DNA from: UBA4246 sp045113695
GTDB lineage: Bacteria > Bacillota > Clostridia > Christensenellales > Aristaeellaceae
DNA: 64,000 nucleotides
Assembly: GCA_045113695.1 (NCBI GenBank)
Contig: JBGUJG010000102.1
Span: 62,001 to 126,000 of the forward strand
Direction: 5' to 3'
The translations under genes were made by a program, and so were the position numbers. The notes beneath the pieces were generated by a model that was given only the letters and a program-made list of their open reading frames with translations, did not search any database and had not been told where the DNA came from. This document shows positions 9,196 to 17,011 of the stretch, in pieces (positions within the stretch are counted from its first letter, which is position 1; the number at the start of each line of letters is the position of its first letter).

Positions 9196-10090
9196 CTGCA
9201 GTCACCTCACTCTCCTGAATCGCCGCGGCCTCGCGCTTTTCTCTGCGTTTGGCTGCATAGCGGTCCTTGTGCGCCTGCATCTTGTCGCTGGTGCGGAAGG
9301 CGGCGAATCCGGTCAGGTGATCCAGCAGGACGTGTCTCGCCTCCCTGTGTTCCGGGCCGCCGAGCCCCAGCTGGATCAGCCAGTTGCGGCAGAAGTATTT
9401 CATCTCGTCTGCGGCAGGGTCGATCAGTCTGACGCTGACGTGGCGCGCGGCTTTGGCGCGCTTCGCGGTGGCCATCATGATCTCGGCGTAGGCCTGCCAC
9501 TCGGTGGGCTTGCTCTCGTCAAAGGGAAACGTCATCTCCAGCTTTCCTTCAGCGATGCGAACGCCTGCCACCAGACCGGCCGCGATTTCATTGTCCAGTA
9601 TTTCCTGAATCTGTTCCGCCGTTTCCGGCCTCTCGTCCTGCAGTCGGCTGACCAGCTCTTCATCGATACGAATCGAATCGCTCCTGGTCATCGCTGCGAT
9701 GAGCTTCTGCCGTGCGTAGAGCATTTTCAGCAGGCAGGTCAGCGCCAGCGGTGTGAAATCCGAAACCGGAATGCTGACGCAGGTTTCGGTGATACCCTCC
9801 GATGCTGTATTGGTATCGGTTGTATCCGCTTCGGAATCAGCATCGGTGCTGGCAGTCTGTTCAGTCTCCGGAACCGCTCCGATAGTCTCGTGGATGTAGT
9901 CGTTCTCCACCAGGAAGCTGCGGATGGCTTCGAAATCCTCTCCGCTGATGCTGCCGTCCCGGTTAATGGTGTACGGCCCGATCTGATAGGCCATGGTCGG
10001 CGCGCCGAGGTATTTGACCGGCTCGCCGATCAGGTCGGAAAGATGCTGCGCCAGCACTTTCCTGTTCTGGGTTGTGGTCTGTACGTTCAT
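9188..10090 (-). CDS. Conserved phage protein (family often labelled 'virulence protein')
   Basis: 300 aa. The opening region (LIGEPVKYLGAPTMAYQIGPYTI) and the later blocks (VSIPVSDFTPLALTCLLKMLYARQKLIAAM; LEMTFPFDESKPTEWQAYAEIM; ARHVLLDHLTGFAAFR) match a protein widespread in Clostridia phages just upstream of the packaging genes. It is annotated 'virulence protein' in databases without experimental basis. Residues about 75-100 are an acidic Thr/Asp/Glu-rich linker. The Lys/Arg-rich C-terminus may bind nucleic acid. The start overlaps the upstream stop as ATGA, and the end overlaps the zinc-ribbon fragment. Biochemical function unknown. Confidence 0.75.
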   Translation of the reverse strand: MNVQTTTQNRKVLAQHLSDLIGEPVKYLGAPTMAYQIGPYTINRDGSISGEDFEAIRSFLVENDYIHETIGAVPETEQTASTDADSEADTTDTNTASEGITETCVSIPVSDFTPLALTCLLKMLYARQKLIAAMTRSDSIRIDEELVSRLQDERPETAEQIQEILDNEIAAGLVAGVRIAEGKLEMTFPFDESKPTEWQAYAEIMMATAKRAKAARHVSVRLIDPAADEMKYFCRNWLIQLGLGGPEHREARHVLLDHLTGFAAFRTSDKMQAHKDRYAAKRREKREAAAIQESEVTADD

Positions 10091-10308
10091 GAATCGCTTT
10101 CTCCTTTCTCGCTGTCCGTCACTATCCGGTACACGTCATCGGCGAAGAAGTATCCGGTGAAGATGTTGTAGAGGGCGTGGCATTTCACGCCGGCCGGGGT
10201 CAGTACGATGTAATCGTTGTCTCCGACCTTCTCCAGAATCTCCACGTCCTGCAGCGCCGCCCGGTGCGTACCGTCCCTGTCCAGGGAATGAAGCATTGCT
10301 TTCGCCAT
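10087..10308 (-). CDS. Small phage protein, 73 aa
   Basis: The ATG at 10308 is preceded by GGAGG; an upstream in-frame start would cross the promoter-like element and is rejected. The product (MAKAMLHSLDRDGTHRAALQ... NDYIVLTPAGVKCHALYNIF...DDVYRI) is a compact beta-rich protein often seen next to the 'virulence protein' family in Clostridia phages. It is first in a leftward transcription unit and overlaps the next gene as ATGA. No known domain was recognised. Confidence 0.65.
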   Translation of the reverse strand: MAKAMLHSLDRDGTHRAALQDVEILEKVGDNDYIVLTPAGVKCHALYNIFTGYFFADDVYRIVTDSEKGESDS

Positions 10309-10337
10309 GGTCTGGCCTCCTTCCGTTTGGGTAGTGA

Positions 10338-10367
10338 CATGTACGCTCTGAATCGCGAGAAAGTCAA
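10338..10367 (-). promoter_or_regulatory. Promoter-like element, second copy
   Basis: Minus strand: TTGACT, 18-nt spacer, TACATG, with the block GTAGTGACATGTACGCTCT at 10331-10349 (plus strand) shared with the element before the DUF4314 gene. It follows a terminator-like hairpin and precedes the first gene of the leftward late-side unit. Confidence 0.5.
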
Positions 10368-10403
10368 GCAATATAAGGGGTTTTACGCATCTTTATTTTC
10401 GGT

Positions 10404-10438
10404 AAAACAGAAACAGCGCCAGCCGCGAAGCTGACGCC
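10404..10438 (-). terminator. Rho-independent terminator of the leftward early operon
   Basis: Minus strand: GGCGTCAGC, loop TTCGCG, GCTGGCGCT, then TGTTTCTGTTTT. It lies about 95 nt after the stop of the ArpU-like gene and separates the early operon from the next promoter. Confidence 0.65.
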
Positions 10439-10532
10439 GTCCATCCACTTTTTCCAGTCTACATTATACCATGTCAAGTTTTGGGGTCAATGCGAAGGGC
10501 TGCGAAAAAGTGCGAAATCCAGCGTAACGTTT

Positions 10533-10943
10533 TCAGGCCAGCAGCGGTTCCAAATGCGTGACGCCGTCTTTCAGAATCTGCTCCACCCTGCGGCGGGAGT
10601 AGTTATCCTCCCTGGCGATGTCTCTGACGCTGGAGCCCATGAAATACCGTCTGGTCAGGTAATCCACCTCCCTCGGGTCGGTCAGCCTGTTGATCGCGGA
10701 ACCGACGGTGTTTTTCAAATCTACCAGCTCGTCCACCAGCGCGTCCGTCTCACGTTCCGCATCCACGATGGCGGCGATCCTGTCCTGCATGGCGTGTACG
10801 TTCCTGGTGTGCGAGACATGCTCCGCGTCAGTCGGTGGGGCGCTGATGCCCAGCGAATCCCGCAGCGCGGACACCAGTCTCATCTTCGCGTTGATCACGC
10901 TGTTCAAATAGTCCATCCGTTCAAAAATCTCTGTCGCCGTCAT
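10533..10943 (-). CDS. ArpU/DUF1492-like sigma-70 region 4 type phage regulator
   Basis: 136 aa from ATG 10943, preceded by GGAGG and overlapping the upstream stop as ATGA. Residues about 1-70 form a coiled helix (FERMDYLNSVINAKMRLVSALRDSL). The C-terminus (REVDYLTRRYFMGSSVRDIAREDNYSRRRVEQILKDG) is a sigma region 4-like helix-turn-helix, as in ArpU-type late gene activators of Firmicutes phages. It is the last gene of the early leftward operon, just before the late-side genes, which fits control of late transcription. The role is inferred. Confidence 0.8.
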   Translation of the reverse strand: MTATEIFERMDYLNSVINAKMRLVSALRDSLGISAPPTDAEHVSHTRNVHAMQDRIAAIVDAERETDALVDELVDLKNTVGSAINRLTDPREVDYLTRRYFMGSSVRDIAREDNYSRRRVEQILKDGVTHLEPLLA

Positions 10944-11158
10944 TTCAGCGCCTCCCTCCGAAGCCGTTTGATCAGGTAGTCTCCATCCACATCCGTCAGC
11001 ATGCCGTACCACTCCGAGTGGAAAAACTTCTCAATGTCCAGAGCGTCCTTCAGCGCCGCTTTCGCGTCCGGATCCTTTTTCACCAGCCGGATGTCCGCTC
11101 TGTAATCCTTTGCGGCCTGTTCCACGATGGCGTTCGCCAGCGCCTGCCATCCCGTCAT
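10940..11158 (-). CDS. Small conserved phage protein, 72 aa
   Basis: Start MTGWQALANAIVEQAAKDYR at ATG 11158, 8 nt after a GGGAGG box; two earlier in-frame ATGs lie on or before that box. The pattern 'AIVEQAAKDYRADIRLVKKDP...DIEKFFHSEWYGMLTDVDGDYLIKRLRREA' belongs to a small family seen in Clostridia prophages next to ArpU-like regulators. No catalytic motif. It is coupled to the downstream regulator by an ATGA overlap. Confidence 0.7.
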   Translation of the reverse strand: MTGWQALANAIVEQAAKDYRADIRLVKKDPDAKAALKDALDIEKFFHSEWYGMLTDVDGDYLIKRLRREALK

Positions 11159-11276
11159 CTGCATTCCTCCCATTGTGCGTCAGCATGCGTTTTCTTCTGC
11201 ATTCCTCCCGGGTAATGTTGGCGAGAGCCTGCCCGGCTGTCGGGTCGTTATAGCCCTCGCTGTTGCGCCACCTCAT
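11031..11276 (-). CDS. Small Arg-rich phage protein with long out-of-frame overlap
   Basis: The ATG at 11276 overlaps the previous stop as ATGA. The first 35 residues (MRWRNSEGYNDPTAGQALAN...REECRRKRM) match a short family found in Clostridia phages (RNSEGYxDPTAGxAL). Family members usually stop soon after the basic segment. Here the frame stays open to 11031, overlapping the next gene by 128 nt, and the tail (GRKGLQSGHPAGEKGSGRES) looks like an out-of-frame reading. The start is well supported. The C-terminal half probably reflects a lost stop codon. Confidence 0.55.
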   Translation of the reverse strand: MRWRNSEGYNDPTAGQALANITREECRRKRMLTHNGRNADDGMAGAGERHRGTGRKGLQSGHPAGEKGSGRESGAEGRSGH

Positions 11277-11506
11277 GCGGAGTCACCACCCTTCGCCTTG
11301 CATTTCTGTTCCAGGTATCCGTAGATGGCAACGCCCAGTTCCATGGCGAGCGGATGATTGTTCCACCTGCCGCCCACAAGATCGCCGATGTCCTTTGCCG
11401 CCTTTTCCCAGAAAGCAAGGCACGCCTCATCGCCAATCGAGGGAGGGTCGTTGTGTTCTTTCAGGAAAATCCACATGTCGCGGATTATCTGCTTCTCGGT
11501 TTCCAT
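11273..11506 (-). CDS. Small conserved phage protein, 77 aa
   Basis: METEKQIIRDMWIFLKEHND opening, with DEACLAFWEKAAKDIGDLVGGRWNNHPLAMELGVAIYGYLEQK. This helical family recurs in Clostridia phages beside SNF2 helicases. It begins 12 nt after the helicase gene and overlaps the next start as ATGA, so it belongs to the same leftward operon. Function unknown. Confidence 0.7.
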   Translation of the reverse strand: METEKQIIRDMWIFLKEHNDPPSIGDEACLAFWEKAAKDIGDLVGGRWNNHPLAMELGVAIYGYLEQKCKAKGGDSA

Positions 11507-11518
11507 GTCATGCTCTCC

Positions 11519-12895
11519 TCAGGTCAACACCGCCTTCACGGCGTCGATGACCGCGTTCTGTGTCGTGTCCTTCTGTTCCAGGGCTTTGATGATCTGTCCG
11601 TCAATCGTGTCCCTGGCCACGATGCGGATGACGGATACGGTGGAGGACTTCTGTCCCTGCCGGTAAAGCCGGTCTACCGTCTGGGTGTACAGCTCCAGCG
11701 ACCAGGGGACGGAAAACCATACGATGGTGCTGCCGCCCTTCTGCAGGTTCAGTCCGTGTCCCGCCGATGCGGGGTGTATCAGAAGGACCGGATATTCACC
11801 GTCATTCCACTTGCGGATATCCTCCGGTGTGTCCAGACGGGCGAAGGGGATCTTCAGACTCCTGAGCCGCTGACTTATCCGGTCCAGATCGTGTCTGTAC
11901 CAGTAAGCCACCATGACGGGGCTGCCGTTCGCGCCTTCGATGATGTCCTCAAGCGCGTCCAGTTTCCGGTTGTGGATGACCGTTACGGAGCCGTCGTCCA
12001 TGTACACCGCGCCGTTGGCCATCTGTGAGAGTTTCCCGGAGAGAGACGCGGCGTTGGCAGCCGTGACCTCACCATCGGGCAGCTGGAGGATGAGTTCCTT
12101 TTTCATCAGCTCATACTTCGCTCTCTCACTCTCATACAGAGAAATCTCGCGCTCACTGACGATTAATTCCGGCATTTTCAGATAATCCGTCGACCGCATG
12201 CTGATAGTGATGTCTCCGATCCTGCGGTAAATCTCGTCCTCCGCGCCGGGCAGAGGCTTATAGCTGTACACGATGGGACCGTTGTACCTGTCGGGAAAGA
12301 AGAACTCGCTGCGGTACTGGCCGATGAACCTTCCCAGCCTCTTGCCCATGTCCAGGCAGCGGAATTCCGCAAACAAATCCATCAGGCCGTTTCCGGTAGG
12401 TGTGCCGGTCATGCCCACCACCCGCTTCAGCCTGGGGCGAACCTTCATGAAAGCCTTGAACCGTTTTGACTGCCAGCTTTTGAAGCTGGACAGCTCATCC
12501 AGCACACACATGTCATAGTCAAACGGCAGTCCGCTCTCTTCCACCAGCCAGGGAAGGTTCTCCCTGTTGATGATGTAGATGTCCGCATCGGCCCGGAGCG
12601 CGGCAAGGCGCTCGTCCCTGGTTCCGACCGCTACTGAATAGCGAAGCCCGGAGAGGTGTTCCCACTTTCCGATCTCGTCAGGCCAGCTGCTGGTACAGAC
12701 CCGGATAGGGCCAACGATCAGGGTCTTCCGGATCTCGAAGGCGTCGTGCATAAGGTCCTCGACAGCCGTCAGGGCGATCGCCGTCTTGCCGCAGCCGCAC
12801 CCAAGGAAAATGGCGGCGGAGGGATGCTCTTTGATAAAGTCGATACTGTATTTCTGATACTCGTGCAGGTCAGACCGCTTCAGCAGTTTTTCCAT
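11519..12895 (-). CDS. Phage SNF2-family DEAD/DEAH helicase
   Basis: 458 aa from ATG 12895, 8 nt after a GGGGG box; a GTG nine bases upstream is less likely. Walker A GCGCGKT lies at residues 32-38, preceded by the Q-like HEYQKYSI. Motif II is present as DELSSF near residue 135, motif III as GMTGTPTGN near 165, and the C-terminal RecA lobe ends with motif VI QTVDRLYRQGQ near 410. The length fits the small SNF2 helicases of Clostridia phage replication modules. It probably remodels DNA during replication or recombination. Flanked by VRR-NUC and small genes in the usual order. Confidence 0.88.
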   Translation of the reverse strand: MEKLLKRSDLHEYQKYSIDFIKEHPSAAIFLGCGCGKTAIALTAVEDLMHDAFEIRKTLIVGPIRVCTSSWPDEIGKWEHLSGLRYSVAVGTRDERLAALRADADIYIINRENLPWLVEESGLPFDYDMCVLDELSSFKSWQSKRFKAFMKVRPRLKRVVGMTGTPTGNGLMDLFAEFRCLDMGKRLGRFIGQYRSEFFFPDRYNGPIVYSYKPLPGAEDEIYRRIGDITISMRSTDYLKMPELIVSEREISLYESERAKYELMKKELILQLPDGEVTAANAASLSGKLSQMANGAVYMDDGSVTVIHNRKLDALEDIIEGANGSPVMVAYWYRHDLDRISQRLRSLKIPFARLDTPEDIRKWNDGEYPVLLIHPASAGHGLNLQKGGSTIVWFSVPWSLELYTQTVDRLYRQGQKSSTVSVIRIVARDTIDGQIIKALEQKDTTQNAVIDAVKAVLT

Positions 12896-12909
12896 AGGAC
12901 ACACCCCCT

Positions 12910-13098
12910 TCAGAAAGGCAGCTCATCGTCATCATCAACATGCTGCGGACACCAGTCGGGCGGCGTGATCCCCTCGCCCCAGACGTCGTAATGCCGACCC
13001 ACCGCATGGGAGCAGCCAAGCTCCCTGCCTTTTTCACAGTCGTCGCAGATATATCCGATACGTTCTTCGCGGTTATCATTTGCGTAATCCGTGTTCAT
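12910..13098 (-). CDS. Small Cys-rich protein, probable zinc binding
   Basis: 62 aa from ATG 13098 with GGAGG 6 nt upstream. Contains YICDDCEKGRELGCSHAVGR...PPDWCPQH, so CxxC, a Cys-x-His and a CPxH that could hold one zinc. It overlaps the VRR-NUC gene by 23 nt and precedes the helicase by 14 nt. Small zinc-finger proteins are common at this point of Clostridia phage early operons. No function known. Confidence 0.7.
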   Translation of the reverse strand: MNTDYANDNREERIGYICDDCEKGRELGCSHAVGRHYDVWGEGITPPDWCPQHVDDDDELPF

Positions 13099-13378
13099 GT
13101 GTTCCTCCAATCTCCTCAATCACCCGGGGGATTTCCCCGGCGTCGTCCAGCACGTACACTTTGAATCCCAGCTGTGTCAGGATGCGGTGCCGCGCGATCT
13201 GCAGAGGCCGGGGCTTCTGCCCCGGAGCCTTGACCTCCACGAATCCGATGTGGCCGCCGGGCAGAAGAACCATTCTGTCCGGCATGCCATCCGTACCGGG
13301 GCTGGTCAGCTTGGGACAAAAGCCGCCGCGAAGCTTCACTTCCTGGACGAGCCTCCGCTCAATCGCCCTTTCTCGCAT
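13076..13378 (-). CDS. VRR-NUC domain nuclease
   Basis: 100 aa from ATG 13378 (GGAGGG upstream). The VRR-NUC fold is recognisable: N-terminal helix MRERAIERRLVQEVKLRGG, catalytic PGTDGMPDRMVLLPGG and EVKAPGQKPRPLQ, i.e. the PD...(D/E)xK core, and the C-terminal LGFKVYVLDD. Stand-alone phage members are thought to cut branched DNA during replication or recombination. It lies with the helicase and DUF3987 genes in the leftward early module. Confidence 0.85.
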   Translation of the reverse strand: MRERAIERRLVQEVKLRGGFCPKLTSPGTDGMPDRMVLLPGGHIGFVEVKAPGQKPRPLQIARHRILTQLGFKVYVLDDAGEIPRVIEEIGGTHEHGLRK

Positions 13379-13686
13379 AGTCCCTCCACAACTCCTCAAA
13401 GGGCTGTTGTTTTTCATCATGATGTTGTCCTCCAGTCTCCCGGCATTACCGGAAACAGAGTTGTGTCACATATGTCCAGGCCATCCTGACAACCTTTGGG
13501 CTCTCAGGAATGGCTTATTAACTGGGCTTCTGGACTTTTGTCCTTTTGTCACGCCCTATAGAGGGTATAAGAGGATTTGACACGTTTTTTGATAAAGAAA
13601 GAAATATACTTTTTTGTCTTTATCTATAGGTTTTGTGACAATGTGACAAAAGTCCATGGTGCTCGTATTTTCAAGGGGTTTGCTGT
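13379..13686. other. Gene-free gap with GTGACA/TGTCAC repeats
   Basis: About 300 bp without a convincing gene inside the replication module. It holds two TTTTGTCA-type motifs at 13532-13552 and an inverted pair TTTTGTGACAATGTGACAAA at 13631-13650, followed by AGTCC. GGACTTTTGTC (13532) and GACAAAAGTCC (13645) are inverted copies. The centre is AT-rich. It could hold a promoter with operator or phage origin iterons; nothing decides between them. Confidence 0.4.
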
Positions 13687-16203
13687 CTACATGGGGTGTC
13701 CCGGCGACTGTGCCAAAACGGACAAAGCTTCGGGATGGACCGCATATTTCGGGAGAGGCGGCCTTCCGCTCACGGGGCCGTTATCCGGGAGGCGGATGAT
13801 ATAGCCGTACTCATCCAGAAAATCCAATACAGGCTGAATCTCCGCAGCCGTTTTGAACATGCGGCAGTTTCTCATGGCATCCCGCCGATTGAACTCGGTC
13901 AGGTTTTTGTCACGCACCATCTCCAGAATGGCTTTCGCCTGTTTGTGCATGATCGATTCGGGCATCACGTCGTACACCGCCAGCGCATGGCTCAGGAAGT
14001 AGCGCCCCAGGCGTATGGCGTTAGCCATCGTCTGTCCACTGACTACCAGAGGTTCATTCTTGCCGAGGAATTCGGTTGTCCGGTAAACATCGGCCCTGCA
14101 AAGAAGTCCGGAGATCCGCAGCGTATTGCCGACGAGCTTGCCGACCCAGTCGGAAATTTCTGCGTACTCGGTCGTCATCTTCGGCTCGATTTCTTCAGCA
14201 AAATCCGTCAGCAGCTTCGACGCCTCAGGTGACAGCGTGATCACTTCCGGCGTTTTCGGGTACTCGTCCTCCAGCATGTTCACCATTTTCTGCTCGTACC
14301 GCATATAGATTTCATCCGGTACCGACTCGCTCTGGAATTTGCGGGTACCCACAGTTGAAGTGGGGAGGCAATACAGGAAACGCGCTGTAAGACCGCGACC
14401 GCGAAAAGCCTGGTTCCCGAGGACGTCCGATACTACCTTCGGCTGTGTCATAAGCAGAAGAGTAAGCGTGGGGTTCATGACGCTTTCGCTTTCTCTGCCG
14501 ATACGGTCAACGCGAATGGTGTCCCCGGAGTATCCTTTCAGGAAAGCATCCAGATTAGGAACTCTGGAGTACATGCCCGCCATCATGTCGAAGATGCCTC
14601 CCTCGCTGGAAATCAAAGCGGCGCGTCCGTGATTGGCGGCCATGATGGAAACCAGCTTCTCGGTCGTGATGTCATCCACATACAGGTGGAGGGGCTTCTC
14701 CTCTTCAAACTCCGCGAGCTCCTGCGCGATCTGATCCAACTCGCTGGGGTCAGCATTCCCCTTGACAATTTTGTCCTCAATCGCCCGCCGCTTTTTCTCC
14801 AGTATGCTCTTGCGCATTTTGCTGGCTTCTACACGGGAAGCGTTGCGGGCGTTGTACTGTACTTCGTAGTTGTCGCCCGGTTTAACAGATGCGTGGAGGA
14901 CAGCCGATTTTCTCTCGGAGGGGCTGGCGATTATGTTTGCAAAAAGGTTCATGGGCTCGATCCAGTCGGACTTCCCCCGAATAACGTATTTCCCCTGACT
15001 ACAAACGGCAATCATCGCCAGACAGGATGTTCCGGCCATGTCCACAGGTGTCTGCGTGCTTTCCGATACCGCCTTTGCGTAATCGCCGATGTCTTTCGGT
15101 AACGCATCGGTAGGGAAAGGCTCAAGCTCATAGCGTCCGAACGGGATCGGACCTTCGGGATTTGACACAGCCTCCTCAAACTCTTTCTGAGCCTGAGCAT
15201 TGCGCTCTTCACGGAGCGTCTTGCTGACCTCTTCGTCCTCTTCCGCAAAAGCGCACATCTGCCTGAAGGAATCCTCGCCGTTACCGAAAAGATGGATACG
15301 AACGAGATCGAATGCGTTCAGCAGCATGCTCCCGGCGGGATCAGTGGCGTGGTGGCTGTATGCGAATCTGTCGTCATAGATCACGACACCCGCGGTTCCC
15401 TCGCCGGGGAGGTAATCGTAGCGGCCTTCCTTGACGGACTGTCCGTACACGTTCGACAGGAATTTCGCTATCGCGTCCTGGACGCTGTACGTCCGGCAGA
15501 ATGCGCCGACGACGCCTTCCTTCTTAAGCGGGTCCTCCTGCTTCTTGCCGCTGGAATTGCGCAGAGGCTTTTCCTTGCTGGCGATCGGCAGCTTGGAAAT
15601 GTCCCGCCAGTCCGGATAGGCCGCAAGGAAATCCATGGCGTTCAGCCAGGGACCTTCGATGACCTCGCAGATATACTCCCCGTCAGCCGGGCTGGAGGGC
15701 CAGTACATCAGCTGGTTTACCTTGTAAGAACACGGGTCAAACTGATCGATGCCCCACTGGGCGGCGAAATATCTGGCGACCGCGTTGTAGCAGTCCGGGG
15801 AGATGTCTTCCGCAAGGGGAATCACGATCCGGTACCGGGGAGCCTCCGGAGTGTGTCCGTGGGTTGTGTACACGACGGCGGCACAGCGGCATTCCTTTTT
15901 GAACCGGGCCAAAAAGTCCGGCTTCGCGGAATCCGAGTCCAGAGTCAGCAACGACCTGCAGGTCATGTTCTCCGCCAGCCGCCTGCTGTTCTTCAGGTGT
16001 CCGCCCACGAAACCGCCGATGTCCTTGGCTTTCTCCTTATCGTCCCGGCTCATGGCGTGGTACTGTTCCACAGTCTCAGCCGTGCGCCTGGTGGTCTTCA
16101 GCTTTTTACAGAGGTCTTCCCAGCCGATCGAGCTGTTGTTCCACACGTAGGCGTCGGCGCTGCGACCGAGCGTGATTTTCAACTCACGCGCTGCGTCTTT
16201 CAT
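13687..16203 (-). CDS. DUF3987-type primase/helicase-like phage replication protein
   Basis: 838 aa. The N-terminal third (LTLDSDSAKPDFLARF...AVVYTTHGHTPEAPRYRIVIPL...QWGIDQFDPCSYKVNQLMYWPS) resembles the archaeo-eukaryotic primase-like domain of phage and plasmid replication proteins. From about residue 360 the sequence follows DUF3987, including NLFANIIASPSERKSAVL near 426, the family's version of Walker A, and GFRGRGLTARFLYCLP near 610. The C-terminus has a winged-helix-like segment. It probably primes and unwinds DNA at the phage origin. The start overlaps the DUF4406 stop as ATGA. Confidence 0.82.
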   Translation of the reverse strand: MKDAARELKITLGRSADAYVWNNSSIGWEDLCKKLKTTRRTAETVEQYHAMSRDDKEKAKDIGGFVGGHLKNSRRLAENMTCRSLLTLDSDSAKPDFLARFKKECRCAAVVYTTHGHTPEAPRYRIVIPLAEDISPDCYNAVARYFAAQWGIDQFDPCSYKVNQLMYWPSSPADGEYICEVIEGPWLNAMDFLAAYPDWRDISKLPIASKEKPLRNSSGKKQEDPLKKEGVVGAFCRTYSVQDAIAKFLSNVYGQSVKEGRYDYLPGEGTAGVVIYDDRFAYSHHATDPAGSMLLNAFDLVRIHLFGNGEDSFRQMCAFAEEDEEVSKTLREERNAQAQKEFEEAVSNPEGPIPFGRYELEPFPTDALPKDIGDYAKAVSESTQTPVDMAGTSCLAMIAVCSQGKYVIRGKSDWIEPMNLFANIIASPSERKSAVLHASVKPGDNYEVQYNARNASRVEASKMRKSILEKKRRAIEDKIVKGNADPSELDQIAQELAEFEEEKPLHLYVDDITTEKLVSIMAANHGRAALISSEGGIFDMMAGMYSRVPNLDAFLKGYSGDTIRVDRIGRESESVMNPTLTLLLMTQPKVVSDVLGNQAFRGRGLTARFLYCLPTSTVGTRKFQSESVPDEIYMRYEQKMVNMLEDEYPKTPEVITLSPEASKLLTDFAEEIEPKMTTEYAEISDWVGKLVGNTLRISGLLCRADVYRTTEFLGKNEPLVVSGQTMANAIRLGRYFLSHALAVYDVMPESIMHKQAKAILEMVRDKNLTEFNRRDAMRNCRMFKTAAEIQPVLDFLDEYGYIIRLPDNGPVSGRPPLPKYAVHPEALSVLAQSPGHPM

Positions 16204-16562
16204 TTCATCACTTCCTCACATTCCTCCGTGAAATACCTGATCGGTATTCCGCGCATCATCGCTCTGGCGATCTCCATCGTCATCCCTTCGGTGATCCTGT
16301 CACCGAACACCCACAGCTGTTCGCACTTGCCCAGGAACACCATGTTCATGAACATGGCCTTGTCCCGTTCCGTCTCTTCTGACATGAACCGCGGCAGATA
16401 CAGATGAGGCGCAACCGGAATCGCGCCTTCGTCTACAGCGAACCTGCAGTAACGAAGCGCCTTCTCCGTGTTGCCCTCCACATCACCCGAGAACGGGGAT
16501 GCGATGTACACCACAGGCTTCCATGCCTTTTTCCTCTTGTAACCTCTTGCGCTGTCCAACAT
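16200..16562 (-). CDS. DUF4406 / nucleoside 2-deoxyribosyltransferase-like protein
   Basis: 120 aa. VVYIASPFSGDVEGNTEKALRYCRFAVDEGAIPVAPHLYLPRF and LWVFGDRITEGMTMEIARA match DUF4406, a Rossmann-like family related to nucleoside deoxyribosyltransferases. The Tyr-Ile-Ala-Ser-Pro and GMTMEIA motifs are the substrate-pocket positions in that superfamily. It is the first gene of the leftward early operon and is coupled to the DUF3987 gene. Role in phage nucleotide metabolism is inferred. Confidence 0.8.
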   Translation of the reverse strand: MLDSARGYKRKKAWKPVVYIASPFSGDVEGNTEKALRYCRFAVDEGAIPVAPHLYLPRFMSEETERDKAMFMNMVFLGKCEQLWVFGDRITEGMTMEIARAMMRGIPIRYFTEECEEVMK

Positions 16563-16631
16563 CGGCCTGCCCTCCTTCCGTTATAAGGTAGAGGCTCTGA
16601 CCCTCTCCGATTCCTTACAGAGAGCAGAGAG

Positions 16632-16766
16632 CCGAATTGACGAAATAAACTGAAAAAAGTTTTTCTTCTTTTCTATCGTCAAACAGCCCCGCTGTTCTCT
16701 TTCAGGGTGTGGAAGAGAGCGGCGGGGTCTTTTGAAAATTTCTTCAAAAAGTTTTCGTCAATTCGG
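16632..16766. repeat. 14-bp perfect inverted repeat at the divergent promoter region
   Basis: CCGAATTGACGAAA at 16632-16645 and its exact reverse complement at 16753-16766. Between them, 16687-16727 forms a strong hairpin (CCCCGC... with ...GCGGGG, plus CTCTT/AAGAG). Each arm contains TTGACG, which can serve as a -35 box. The element lies in the 266-bp gap where leftward and rightward early operons diverge, so it is probably an operator/promoter pair; it could also be a scar of an inversion. Confidence 0.55.
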
Positions 16767-16828
16767 GCCGCTTTTCTCTTTAGGGAATCAGGGAGGCGGT
16801 AAAGCACTCCCGGAAAGGAGCAGCGGAC

Positions 16829-16978
16829 ATGGAATCGACCCGGAACAGGCCGCCCGGCGAAGAGCGCAGGGATGAGGAGCTGATCGATGTCCTCATCGCC
16901 ATCAGCGTTGTTGCGAAACGGCTGGCGGAGAAACTCAGAAAACTGCAGGAAATGGAAAAAGCCGCCCCGACGCTGTGA
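16829..16978 (+). CDS. Small charged helical protein, 49 aa
   Basis: Start ATG 16829 with AAAGGAG 8 nt upstream, stop TGA at 16976. The product (MESTRNRPPGEERRDEELID... VAKRLAEKLRKLQEMEKAAP) is one amphipathic charged helix. It is the first gene of the rightward early operon, 33 nt before the next start. Similar short helical genes open this operon in other Clostridia phages. Function unknown. Confidence 0.6.
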   Translation: MESTRNRPPGEERRDEELIDVLIAISVVAKRLAEKLRKLQEMEKAAPTL

Positions 16979-17011
16979 AGCGTAAGGACGGCGGGTAAAG
17001 GAGATGAGATT

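Noticed and set aside
9131..10171. 346-codon plus-strand frame
   Set aside because: Antisense to the conserved 300-aa phage gene and the zinc-ribbon fragment; created by GC-rich codon bias.
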